Source of the DNA: Podocnemis expansa
Lineage: Eukaryota; Chordata; Testudines; Podocnemididae
Direction of reading: 5' to 3'
NCBI GenBank assembly: GCA_007922195.1
Contig: ML682005.1
Location: forward strand, 42,885,957 to 42,949,956
Length of the DNA: 64,000 nucleotides
Shown here: positions 1 through 9,464 of the stretch, piece after piece
Layout: every line of letters starts with the position of its first letter
Numbering within the stretch: the stretch's first letter is position 1
Notes under the pieces: generated by a model
Told to the model about the DNA's origin: nothing
Databases searched by the model: none
What the model saw: only the letters and a program-made list of their open reading frames with translations
Translations under genes and position numbers: made by a program

Positions 1-180
1 TGCCTTGCTAACAATATTGTTAATACTCAGTTGGAACAGGGCTTTTCCAAAACTGCAGGGACAAAAAAGACTGATCGTAGGCTCATTCCCTTCTGCACTT
101 ACCTCACGAGCTTAGTCTTTGAGAGGGTAACTTTTCAAAGGATGGAACAAGTTCCATCCCTGCCCATAAGTCAAAGGTAA

Positions 181-1487
181 TCATAGAATTGTAGGGCTAG
201 AAGGGACCTCGAGATGTCATCTACTCCAATCCCCATCACATGACAGAGCCAATCATTATCTAGAGTCCTAGACCATTTTTGACAGCTGTTTGGCTGACCT
301 CCTCCCAAAAATCTCCAGTGATGGAGATTCCACAACCTCCCTACACAATTGACTCCATTGCTTGGCTATCCTGGCAGTTAAGAAGTTTTTCCTAATGTCC
401 AAACTAAACCTCCTTTGTCACAATTTATATCATTGCCTCTTGTCCTATCCTCAGAGGTAAACAAGAATGATTTTTCTCCCTCTTTCCTGTAAAAACTTTT
501 TATGTACTTGAAAACTATAACCATGTTTGACCCTCTTCAGTCTTCTCTTCTCCAGACTGAAAAAAAATGAGTTTGTTTAATCTTCTCTCAAAGACCATAT
601 TTTAGACACTTTTTTCCTCTTCTTTTTGTTGCTCTTTTCTTGACTTTCTCTAATTTGTCCACATCTTTCCTGAAATGTAGCACTCAGAACTAGACACATG
701 TTGAGTCATAATCAGTATGGAGTAGAGTGGAAAATTTACTTTTCGTGTCTTGCTTTCAAGACGCTTGCTAATACATCCCAGAATGACATTTGCTTGTTTT
801 GCAACATTGTTACACTGTTGACTCATATTTAGCTTGTGATCTGCTCTGACTCCCTCCCCAAGATTTCTTTCTGTAGTATTCTTTCCTAGGGTGCAGGACT
901 GTCCCTAGGTGCGGGTGGGGCCAATTGGCCTGTGTGGGCCCCCAACATCCCAGCGTTGAGGGGCCCTGGGCCCAAGGCCAGGCGCCACACTGCTGTCCCC
1001 CATCCTGCCCCTGGGCTGTCTGGTCCACTGTAGAGGTGAGCCAGTGCGTGGTCACTCCACCCCACAGGCAGGACTGGAAATGCCACCACTGAAGGTAGGG
1101 TGGGGCCTGCCAAACTGTGAGGCCTGGTGTGGTTGCCAAGCTCATGACTGCCCCTCACCCCATAAGATTGCCCTGCTAGGGAGTATGTATTTTCTATGTG
1201 TGCACCTGACTGTTCAATTCTAGGCGGAGTACTTTGCTTCTGTTCTTATTACATTTCATCATATTTACTTCATACTGTTTCTCCAGTTTGTCCAGATAAT
1301 TTTGACTTTTAATCCTGTTCTCCAAAGCACATGTAACCCCTTCAGCTAAATATCATCTGCAAACTTCATAAGTGTACTCCCTATACCATAGTCTAAACCA
1401 CTGATGAAGATATTGAACAGAATTGAACTCAGAACAGATCACTGCAGGACCCCACTTAATATGCCCTTCCCATTTGACTGTGAACCA
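181..1487 (-). mobile_element. Decayed CR1 LINE, 3' region
   Basis: The plus strand opens with the reverse complement of a CR1 3' end (TCATAGAATTGTAGGGCTAG, then the AAGGGACCTCGAGATGTCAT type motif) and then runs through the same order of landmarks as the better CR1 at 5165-6180: the TTCCACAACCTCC, AAGAAGTTTTTCCTAATGTCC and CTCTAATTTGTCCACATC motifs, and finally the segment that encodes the area just after the RT core (GAACAGATCACTGCAGGACC). No frame stays open, so this is an old dead copy of an RT-encoding non-LTR retrotransposon. It is interrupted by a GC-rich insertion at 894-1175 and ends against another at 1496. The 5' end is missing. Confidence 0.8.
894..1175. mobile_element. GC-rich hAT-like non-autonomous element inside CR1
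   Basis: A 282-bp GC-rich block interrupts an AT-rich CR1. Its ends are CAGGACTGTCCC and (reverse complement of the right end) CAGGGCAATC, and it is flanked by CTAGGGTG on the left and CTAGGGAG on the right, a 7/8 match suited to the 8-bp target duplication of hAT elements. The CR1 text resumes across the insertion. The overlapping minus-strand open frames at 810-1158 are composition artefacts. No transposase is present. Confidence 0.65.
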
Positions 1488-1495
1488 CTGATGAC

Positions 1496-1786
1496 CAGGG
1501 GTGTAGCTATGGGTGGGCTAGGGCCCACCCACTTGGCCCTAAGGCTCACACACCTTAGTCACCATGGCCAGGGCACCACCCAGCAAACGGTGGCTGTGAG
1601 CAGGGCAGAGGTACTGGCACCTCTGCTCCACTTAGGGCCCCCAGGCACTGCAGCCAAATGGTACTATGGCTCCCCCCTTGGAGGAGGGACGGTGTGTCAG
1701 CTTCTAGTCCCAAGACTAGGAGCTGTCCTGGCTGGGCCCATGCTGCACTTGCAGGGGTCTGGCCAAAAATCATGCTGACGCCCCGG
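1496..1786. mobile_element. GC-rich hAT-like non-autonomous element
   Basis: A 291-bp block begins CAGGGGTGTAGCTATGGG and ends GCTGACGCCCCGG, which is an imperfect inverted match. Flanks are CTGATGAC and CTGATAAC (7/8), fitting an 8-bp hAT duplication. The 124-aa plus-strand frame across it lies partly in CR1 and partly in this element and has no protein-like features. Confidence 0.65.
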
Positions 1787-1794
1787 CTGATAAC

Positions 1795-2465
1795 TAGTTT
1801 CTGGGAATGAATTCCTCAATGGAGAGTGCATCCTCTCATCACTGCTCACTATGTCGAGCAGCTGAAAAGAAAGCCACAACATAGTCATTTCTGTTAAACT
1901 CTGTTAGACTGAGCACTGATATGATGGAGTAGCTTATACTGAGGTTAGATTTGGAGAGAATAAGAAAGTCCAGAGCCTTTTACCTATACACTAGAGATGG
2001 CTAAAATATCTCCTACATTTTGAAATTTTTCAGTGATATACCAGGACAAACGTTTTGTGAAAAATGTTTGAGTATAATGTTTGCATTTTTAAGCAGCAAT
2101 ACTATTGATTATCCTCCTGGGTCTGTGGAAAGTGTCCACTACTTCCTCTGTTATCTACAATACTTGTAATTAAACGTATGTTTTTAAATGACTGGGCCAC
2201 ATCCTCAGCTACTGTAAATCACTGTCACTCCATTGACAACATTGGGGGAATGCCGATTATACCAACAAAAGATTTTGATATACTGTACCCTGGTCAGTCA
2301 TCACCAGCCTCATCACGGAGGATAACATGGTCATTATCAAAATATCCCAGGGTTAATTACATTCATCTGGTCACTTGCTGTTTGTTTAAAATATAAATAC
2401 AGCAAGGAGTCAGACTAAAAGAATCCTCTTGGGAATCCTTAGTCCTCAGACTAAATGAACCCAAA
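1795..2465. other. Unassigned AT-rich DNA
   Basis: I see no gene, RNA or recognisable repeat here. The 72-aa frame at 2178-2396 has no domain or codon signature that I trust. Confidence 0.5.
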
Positions 2466-3130
2466 TCTTTTTAGTTCAAATAAAACAAACAAACAAGTCT
2501 AGTGGCACTTTTAAAGGCTAACAAATTAATTTAGCACATGAGCTTTCATGGGAGAAAAATCCCCATCTTCAAGCATCTGACAAAGTGAGATTTTCTCCCA
2601 CAAAACTTCATGTGATAAATAAATTTGGTAGTCTTTAAAAGTGCCAGCAGGACTCCTTGGCTGTGTTCTCACACAGGGGGTTATTTCGATACGGTTGTTC
2701 CAAAACAACTTGCATCGAAATAATGCCTTATTTCGAAGTGACTTATTTTGAATTAGCAAAAAAGTCACTTTGAAATAAGGAGAAAAGCCAGAATTGAAAC
2801 AGCAATTCTGGACAACAGTTATTTTGAAACAACTCACCGTCGTTTCGAAACAACATGTTCAGACGACAGTTGTTTCGAAACAAGTCGTTTCGAAACCACC
2901 ATTGTTTTGAAACAACACGTTCGCACGGCGTTGTTTCGAAACAACCTTTGTGAAACAACGTTGTTTCGCCCACAGACTAGGTCTAACTTGTTTCGAAACA
3001 ACGCCGTTGTTCCGAAACAACCGTGCGTCGTGTGAACAGCCAAAACCTGATTTTGAAACAACCTCCGTTGTTTCGGAATAAGGAGGCTGTGTGAACACAC
3101 CCCTTGTTTGCTTTGCTAAATTAGACTGAC
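2466..3130. mobile_element. Tail-to-tail inverted pair of tortoise-type SINEs (split by a MITE)
   Basis: A plus-strand SINE arm (about 2469-2558: TCTAGTGGCACTTTTAAAGG, then CATGAGCTTTCATGGGAG) is followed directly by a minus-strand arm (about 2559-2658: GCATCTGACAAAGTGAGA, then TAGTCTTTAAAAGTGCC). The minus arm resumes after the MITE at 3106-3130 (GTTTGCTTTGCTAAATTAGA). These are the GGCACCTTAAAGACTAAC and GCATCTGACGAAGTGGG blocks of the tRNA-headed turtle SINE. The resulting RNA would fold into a long hairpin. Confidence 0.8.
2659..3102. mobile_element. TTTCGAAA foldback MITE, copy 1
   Basis: This 444-bp element has termini GGCTGTGTTCTCACACAG and CTGTGTGAACACACCC and a 3-bp CTT duplication at 2656-2658 and 3103-3105. 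Removing the element and one CTT restores a normal SINE (GGACTCCTTGTTTGCTTTGC), which confirms the boundaries. The interior is packed with TTTCGAAA-type palindromes and encodes nothing; the overlapping minus frames simply translate the repeat as VSKQ/FRNN runs. The superfamily is unassigned: a 3-bp duplication suggests PIF/Harbinger or CACTA relatives. Confidence 0.85.
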
Positions 3131-5164
3131 GCCTACCCCTGTGGAACTTAGTTTAAATAAGAGTCTCTTTTCTCCTAAACCCAAACAGGCCCCTTTGGTG
3201 GTGATAATGTCCTGCAAGGTCCATCAAAAGTATATGAGTTGCTCTGCAATTCTCTAAAGAAGACCTTTTAGGTCTTTTATTCTAATCAAAATATTCCTCT
3301 GTTTCAGACTGTGCAGTGTATTTTGGGACACCTCTGATGTAGGGAAACTACATTGTCACCACAGTAGGTAAAAAGGAAAGCAGGAGTACTTTAATCCCCT
3401 TGGCATAGTTCTGAAATCACTTGCTAGAGCAACATGGATGTGTGAAACCTTATTATCCTTATGGTTTGATGTTAGTGCAATATTATAATAGGAAAATAAA
3501 AGCCAGGTGACTTAAGAAACACTGGGTTTCAATCTATTGCAACAATAATGTGTATAATGTATCTTCAGTAAATGATGCTTATGGTTAAGGCAAGAAAATG
3601 TTCTGTGCACAGGAGGAATGAAGTGTGTGCCTATGAATGTGTAGTTAAACTTCTGGTAGAGTTCAAGGTAATGGCTTTTCTTTGAATTGATTCTCACATA
3701 AATTTTTTTTTTCCATGCACGAAATATGTTTTATTCTGGTCTCAGATTAGATGCTGGGGCCTTTAGATGCTTTTGTAAACATAATGGACAGTTTAGCTCA
3801 TTTTCAAAGCCTGAAAGGAGTAAGATAGTCCTTGTGGAATGGTTGGTGCTAAAAAGAAGCCAACCCTTGCATCACAAAATGTAAATACTCAAATTGATTA
3901 TAACATGGTCCCATGACTCTTCAGAGAGTCCTCTTTGTTGTCCAGATCCAGATTTTGAAAATGACTTTGGGAAGATCTTGCAAATTAAGGCCATGGTGAT
4001 GCTCCTGGTCTCTAGGGAAGGAGGGGCTGAGGAAGGGGGAGAAGAGAAAGATAAGGAAAATGGATGCTGCAATGCTGAGCCTATTGCTTTTAAGAGATAG
4101 CTTAGCTTAGAACAATATCGGTTTTTTCCTAGGAGATTTTAAGCCTTTCCCCTATGCAAGCATGGGTGCCATGTTGTCACTGCTTCTCTGTCTCTTTTAA
4201 GGAAAATCAGTGTTAGAAATTGCTGGTCCCAAAGTAAGGAGGAAGTGAAGGCTTTAAAGTGCCTGTTTGCTCTGATGTGATCTTGCAGCACCTTTCCTGG
4301 AGGAGGTGAGAGTCTATCTGGCATACACACCACCCTGTGAAACAGTGAGCCTCTTTGGATTCTTGGGGCCTTATGAATGACAGTAAAAGTGGCAAAAACT
4401 GAGCACATGCTAAACCTATAGTACCTAACAGTTTTGGGATCTATATGAAAAAGTAGCTGAGAGTAAATCTGAATCATCCCAGAATTCAAAGAAAAGCTCA
4501 CACCAACTACCTGTCATTTGAACACTGGCAGATTTTTTTATCTTCTTTTATATATTTTTTGAATCCTTGAATTGTTATAACACCCAGTGAGAAGTGAGAT
4601 AAACTGCTGTTCACATAATTCTCTGTCAAAAATACAGAGCATACTTTATTTGGATGGTGGTAGTAATGGTCTTTTCAAGTGCTGCTGCACAAAAGCCGAG
4701 CTGATCAAGATTTTTTGGCAGGCCTAGCGTTTAACTTGTCAGGTTATATACTGCAGTCATGCAATTCACGATCAGTATAAATCAGCTTACAGGTCTCAGG
4801 GAAGCTGGGGGAGCATGCTGCAGCAAGCTATTAGCAGCAGAAGAATCTAGCAGAAGGTGGCAGCATTTCAACATTGTCCAGTCTGGTGAAAAAAATAAAG
4901 ACAGACAGAAAAACCAATGCAATCTTCATGGCCAGAAAGCTTCTCTTCTGACTTCAGGCTAAGTTTACAGAGGGCTGCCTCATATGTATTGGTTTGGAGA
5001 AGGTACAGAGCCACAGTAGTTCAGGGAGGGGAAGCTGTGAGACCTCTTCAGGTTGAATAGTGAAAACAGAGTAAAAGGGTGGAGGTCAGGCAGAGAAAAT
5101 GTTTGAGGGAGGACTATTTCACTAATGGTAAAATATGGCTTCCCACGCAGAGATCTCAAACCAT
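3131..5164. other. Unassigned intergenic or intronic DNA
   Basis: About 2 kb with no recognisable gene, RNA or clear transposon. The 120-aa frame at 4139-4501 (minus) shows no domain, signal peptide or compositional sign of coding. Confidence 0.5.
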
Positions 5165-6180
5165 AAGATCATAGAATCATAGGGTTGGAAGGGACCCCAC
5201 GAGGTCATCTAGTCCAACCCCCTGCCAAAAAAAGCAGGACCACTCCCATTAGATCATCCCAGTCAGTGTTTTGTCCAGCTGGGACTTGAACACCTCCAGA
5301 GATGGAGATTCCACCACCTCCCTAGGCAGCTTATTCCAATGCTTCACCACTCGCCTAGTAAGGAAGTTTTTCCTAATATCCAGCCTGGACTGCCCCAGCT
5401 GTAACTTGAAGCCATTGCTTCTCGTTCTGCCCTCTGTTACTACCAAGAACAGTCGAGCTCCCTCCTCCTTGGAGCAACCCTTCAAGTAGTTGAAGGTTGC
5501 TATCAAATCCCCCCTCAGTCTTCTCTTCTGCAGGCTAAATAAGCCTAGTTCCTTCAGTCTTTCTTCATAGGGCTTGTGCTCCAGCCCTTTGATCATTTTG
5601 GTTGCCCTCCTCTGGACTCTCTCTAATTTGTCCATGTCCTTTTTGTAGTGGGGAGCCCAAAACTGGACACAGTATTCCAGATGTGGCCTCACTAGTGCAG
5701 AATAGAGGGGAATGATCACATCCCTCGATCTGCTGGTAACACTTCTTCTGATGCAGCCCAGTATGCCATTGGCCTTTTTGGCAGCAAGAGCACACTGCTG
5801 ACTCATATCCAGCTTCCCATCCACCATGACTCCCAGGTCCTTTTCTACACTGCTGCTATTTAGCTGATCACTCCCCAGCCTGTAGCAGTACATGGGGTTT
5901 TTTCGTCCCAAGTGCAGGATTTTACACTTATCCTTGTTGAACCTCATGAGATTCCTCTTGGCCCACTGCTCCAATTTGTCTAGGTCTCCCTGAATCCTGT
6001 CTCTGCCCTCTAGGGTGTCTACCGTTCCCCCCAGTTTGGTATCATCTGCAAACTTACTAAGTGTGCAATCTATCCCATCATCCAGATCATTAATGAAAAC
6101 ATTGAACAGAACTGGCCCCAGGACCGACCCCTGGGGCACACCACTTGTTACTGCCTGCCAACTTGACATGGAGCCATTGA
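5165..6180 (-). mobile_element. CR1 LINE, 5'-truncated, relatively young
   Basis: The 3' end lies at 5165 with the characteristic AATCATAG-type tail read in reverse, followed by GGTTGGAAGGGACCCCACGA. The element runs on the minus strand to about 6180, where CR1 similarity stops (5' truncation, typical of incomplete target-primed reverse transcription). No target duplication is obvious, as usual for CR1. It differs from the copy at 181-1487 in having an open reading frame throughout, so it is younger. Confidence 0.9.
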
Positions 6181-6259
6181 TTCCTGATGGCATCTTTATG
6201 ATAGCTTCCTCAAAAATAGGGATAGAAAACATACAGCCCATAATGATTTCTGTTCTCAT
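5249..6259 (-). CDS. CR1 ORF2 C-terminal part (reverse transcriptase, 5'-truncated)
   Basis: The 336-aa open frame ends in a stop at the CR1 3' UTR. Residues from about 27 belong to the element; the first 26 are flanking DNA, so the apparent start Met is accidental. Visible motifs: the RT segment [11 protein letters not shown] (about 39-49), FINDL, then the catalytic FADD box (residues 70-73), followed by the CR1 C-terminal region with the conserved [25 protein letters not shown] and [15 protein letters not shown] blocks and the closing [10 protein letters not shown]. The endonuclease domain, ORF1 and the N-terminal half of RT are absent, so it cannot be a working LINE protein. The frame is uninterrupted, implying recent insertion or luck. 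It would only be expressed as part of a host transcript. Confidence 0.85.
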   Translation of the reverse strand: MRTEIIMGCMFSIPIFEEAIIKMPSGINGSMSSWQAVTSGVPQGSVLGPVLFNVFINDLDDGIDCTLSKFADDTKLGGTVDTLEGRDRIQGDLDKLEQWAKRNLMRFNKDKCKILHLGRKNPMYCYRLGSDQLNSSSVEKDLGVMVDGKLDMSQQCALAAKKANGILGCIRRSVTSRSRDVIIPLYSALVRPHLEYCVQFWAPHYKKDMDKLERVQRRATKMIKGLEHKPYEERLKELGLFSLQKRRLRGDLIATFNYLKGCSKEEGARLFLVVTEGRTRSNGFKLQLGQSRLDIRKNFLTRRVVKHWNKLPREVVESPSLEVFKSQLDKTLTGMI

Positions 6260-6435
6260 AACAGATCTACATAGTCATAACTCCATTGTTTTTAGGAGAC
6301 TCACTGACAGTATTGTTAATGTCTAGCATGTGTGTTTGCAGGGCATTCTAAAGGCACAAAAACTAGTAGGCAAGGGAAAAGGGGTTTGGGGGGGGACATC
6401 ATTGATTTTTGGATGCTTGCAGTTGGCAATTTTAG

Positions 6436-6614
6436 GTTTTGATTCAGCAAAACAGTTAAGCACATTACTAAGTGCTTTGCTCAAAAGGGATGGACTTGAC
6501 ATACATATTTAGTGTTTAACAGTAGGCATGCAAGCAACAGCATTGATTTCAGTGAGAGTACTCACTTGCTTACAGTTAAGCACATGGTTAGGTGCTCTGC
6601 CGGACTTGGGTCTT
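6436..6614. repeat. Decayed palindromic repeat (TTAAGCAC type)
   Basis: GATTCAGCAAAACAGTTAAG near 6440 and ACTTGCTTACAGTTAAGCAC near 6567 are degenerate arms of a dispersed sauropsid foldback repeat built of AAGCACTTAAGCACATG-like words around a CATTGA-type centre. A short related piece (GGAGCACTTAAGCATGTG) lies near 16573. Family name not assigned. Confidence 0.4.
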
Positions 6615-6844
6615 AAATTAGTCTAAAGTCCTGATTCAGTGACCACTGACATCAATAGGAAGAGTCCCATTGGATCAGAACCTAAGTGAGGTCAGAGTCA
6701 AGCTCTCAAACATTTTATACAGCACTTTTTATCTGAAACTATCAAACAGCTTTAAAATATTACTTAATAAGCCTTGCTACAGTACTCTGATGTAGGTACT
6801 ATGAACAGAGCATGATGGGATCTGTTAATAATGGGCACCTAAGG

Positions 6845-7030
6845 CAGTGGTTTTCAAACACTTTTTCTCAGGCCCCAGTTGAAAAAAATCATGTATGCCT
6901 GTGACCCAACAATTACATCTTTGAGCAATGCATTCCAGTCTTTGGTGGTGATGGCAGAGGTTGTCCCAACCCAATATCTGAGTGTGTGCAACCTAGTATT
7001 GGGTCCCGACCCTAAGTTTGAAAACCACTG
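6845..7030. mobile_element. Short hAT MITE
   Basis: A 186-bp element with inverted ends CAGTGGTTTTCAAAC and GTTTGAAAACCACTG (perfect 15-bp inverted repeat), flanked by ACCTAAGG and GCCTAAGA (6/8). The ends are of the Charlie-type hAT CAGTGGTTCTCAAAC class. No coding capacity. Confidence 0.85.
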
Positions 7031-7038
7031 GCCTAAGA

Positions 7039-7779
7039 GGTGTCATGTTTTGCAGCTGGATAGTACAGGACAACAGAGTCTATTCTGGTGATTGTTCTCT
7101 GTTGCACTTTCAAAGTATCCTGGATGTTTAAAACACAAATAAAAATATGCAAACCTATACCTGGACATTAAATTGACTTCACTTTAAAATTTTAAACTTC
7201 ATATATGGAGTAGGCAGGATGTAAAACTAGAATCTTGAAGTGGTTTTCCATGGCTCTACATTGGCAAGTTGACTGCAATGCAATTAGTAATCAGGTGGCA
7301 GCCATGTATGGGACACGTTAATCTACATGAGATATGCAATCTGGCAGGAACTGAAATTTTGCTGGTTTAAAACCAATTACTGTGGATAGCAGGCAGTCAT
7401 AGAGGTTTAACTGTATCATTGTGCTGATATTACAGATAGGTCAGGGATTAAAGTAAGAGGGAATGCACTGGAACATCATTCCAGGTTGCACAAATTTTAG
7501 GGGCCAGCATTCTAGGTCCCCTAAAAATGGAATAATGGGGCAGAACACAGCGTTCTGGTGCAACAGCGCTTACTACCAATGTTCCCTGTAGGCTGCATGG
7601 GTGGGCTGGGGTGTCACTCCCCCGCGCAGGGAATACTGCCAGCCATGCATGGCCAGCAGCCACGGCACCTACCCAGCTGGAAGACACAGTCTTCTGGCTA
7701 GCAGGGAGCTGCCCCAGGTTGGTCTGGGAGTTTTTAAATCTCCTGCCCTGAGGATGCTCAGGACTGGAGCAGCAGCCTG
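7039..7779. other. Unassigned DNA
   Basis: No gene recognised. The part after 7440 becomes GC-rich and contains short palindromic words (TGGAACATCATTCCA), perhaps a decayed MITE, but I cannot set its ends. Confidence 0.4.
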
Positions 7780-8145
7780 TGGACTGGCTGCTCCAGCAGC
7801 CAGGTGTGGGGGCCCGGGGGGGGGGTCGGACTCAGGAATAGGCAGCCACAGGGGAAAGGGCATGGGGGGGGAGTCATCCCAGGGCAACAGGGGAAGCTGG
7901 CAACAGGGTGGGGGGCTAGGGAAGCATTTGGGGGACCACAGGGAGCCAGTGGCAGGATGGGGAGTTAGGGAAGCGTTCAGGGGAGTGGGGGGTGCTAGCA
8001 GAAGAACAGAGGGGTTAGGGAATGGGTTGGGGTGACTCAGGAAAGTGGGGGAAGCCAGTGGCAGGGTGAGGGGGTTGGGGTAACTTGGGGGAGTGGAGGA
8101 AGCCAGTGGCAGGGCAGGGGAGTTAGGGAGAGGGTTAGGGTGGCG
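7780..8145. repeat. G-rich degenerate minisatellite
   Basis: The plus strand carries recurring words such as GAAGCCAGTGGCAGGG, GGGGAGTTAGGGA and GGGGTTAGGG at irregular spacing. Several G-runs follow one another (8116-8143), enough for a possible G-quadruplex. The opposite-strand 161-aa proline/serine-rich frame is an artefact of this composition. Confidence 0.65.
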
Positions 8146-8176
8146 CAGGCACAAGCAGCGATGGATAAATCACAAA

Positions 8177-8539
8177 GGCTGTGTTCCCACACAGTGGGTT
8201 ATTTCGATACGGTTGTTTCGAAACAACCGTATATCGAAATAACGCTTATTTCGAAACAACTTATTTCGAATTAACAAAATGTTAATTCGAAATAAGGAAA
8301 AAAAGCTGGAATCGAAATAGTGATTCCGGACAACAGTTATTTCGAAACGACTCACCGTTGTTTCGAAACAACACGTTCGCACGGCGTTGTTTCAAAACAA
8401 CGATTGCGAAACAACATTGTTTCGCCCACAGACTAAGTTTAACTTGTTTCGAAACAACTGTGCGTCGTGTGAACAGCCAAAACCTTATTTCGAAACAACC
8501 TCTGTTGTTTTGAAATAAGGAGGCTATGTGAACACAGCC
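8177..8539. mobile_element. TTTCGAAA foldback MITE, copy 2
   Basis: 363 bp between AAA duplications (8174-8176, 8540-8542). Ends are GGCTGTGTTCCCACACAG and ATGTGAACACAGCC. It is closest to copy 1: both contain the internal CCCACAGACTA segment and an ATCGAAATA/GTTAATTCGAAATAAGG block. It encodes nothing. Confidence 0.85.
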
Positions 8540-8744
8540 AAAGAGTTCAAAATTCTGGTTTGGTTTATATGCGTCTTAAGTCTGCAACACTGCCTTGAAA
8601 ACTTCCTGGTAAATACAGCCCATGAGTCTTCTGGTCATTTTGGTTCCTATCTGCCTTTCTAGATTCTATTACGGCCCCAACCCCACAATCTCTGAATACC
8701 AATCAGACAATAATGAATAAAGATTCAGAGCTCCTCTATAGGAT

Positions 8745-8905
8745 TATGGGGGAATGGGGACAAGGGGACTGAAGGGGGCTGGGGAGGTGTGAAGGGGGTT
8801 GAAGGGGGTGGAGTGAAGATGGGGGAGCTGGGGGGTTAGGAGCGCTACAGTGGGGACTTGGGGGCAGGGAGCTTAGGGAATGAGCATGGGAGCTGAGGAG
8901 GACAT
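8745..8905. repeat. Purine/G-rich low-complexity tract
   Basis: Runs of GGGGG with AAG and TGG words on the plus strand (for example TGAAGGGGGTTGAAGGGGG). Composition similar to 7780-8145; perhaps the two were one block before the MITE entered. Confidence 0.55.
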
Positions 8906-8970
8906 GGGGAAAGAGGGGTCTGATGTGAGTACTAGTGGACAAGGCTGGGATGATGTTGTGGATTTGAGGT

Positions 8971-9247
8971 AGAGCCCTGCAAATTTGTGGATATCCGCGG
9001 ATATCTGTATTATATCCACATCTGTAGATACAATACGGATATCCGCAGACATTTCTTGCGGATGCAGATCGGATACAGGTCGACATATTTTTATCTTTAT
9101 AGAGCTGGAGCCTTGCAAATATGCAGATATACACAGATATCTGCATTATATCCACATCCGCGGATACAACACAGATATTTACGGCCCATTTCTTGCAGAT
9201 ACAGATTGGATACGGATCCATGTGTTTGTATCCGTGCAGGGCTCTAC
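8971..9247. mobile_element. hAT-like MITE with internal tandem dimer
   Basis: Ends are AGAGCCCTGCAAAT and GTGCAGGGCTCT, an inverted pair of the widespread AGAGCCCTGC hAT type. The interior is two tandem units about 136 bp apart (starting near 8972 and 9108), each rich in GGATATCCGCGGATATC and ATCCACATC(C/T)G words. No convincing 8-bp duplication is visible. Overlapping frames of 80-174 aa come from these repeats. Confidence 0.65.
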
Positions 9248-9369
9248 CAGTGGGGCTCAAAAATGCCTACCTGGGCTGGGGCCCACACATGCGTGAAGGG
9301 GGCCTGGACAATGCAGGGTGGGGCCAGAGGTTAGGAGGGTTCCGAGGCCTGTCGAATTATACTTTAACC

Positions 9370-9462
9370 ACTGAGATAGGTAAACTGAGGAATAAGGAGA
9401 TTTAAATAGCTCTCTCAGGGTCATATAGAGCATCACTGGTAAATCTGGGAATACAACTGTGG
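9370..9462 (-). repeat. MIR fragment, antisense
   Basis: TAGGTAAACTGAGGAATAAG followed by TCAGGGTCATATAGAGCA and GTAAATCTGGGAATACAA reproduces the antisense MIR core. Ancient and diverged. Confidence 0.6.
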
Positions 9463-9464
9463 TT

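Noticed and set aside
8116..8143. Interstitial telomeric repeat
   Set aside because: Only scattered TTAGGG words in irregular G-rich DNA, not tandem.
7669..8154. 161-aa Pro/Ser-rich minus-strand frame
   Set aside because: Antisense of a G-rich minisatellite.
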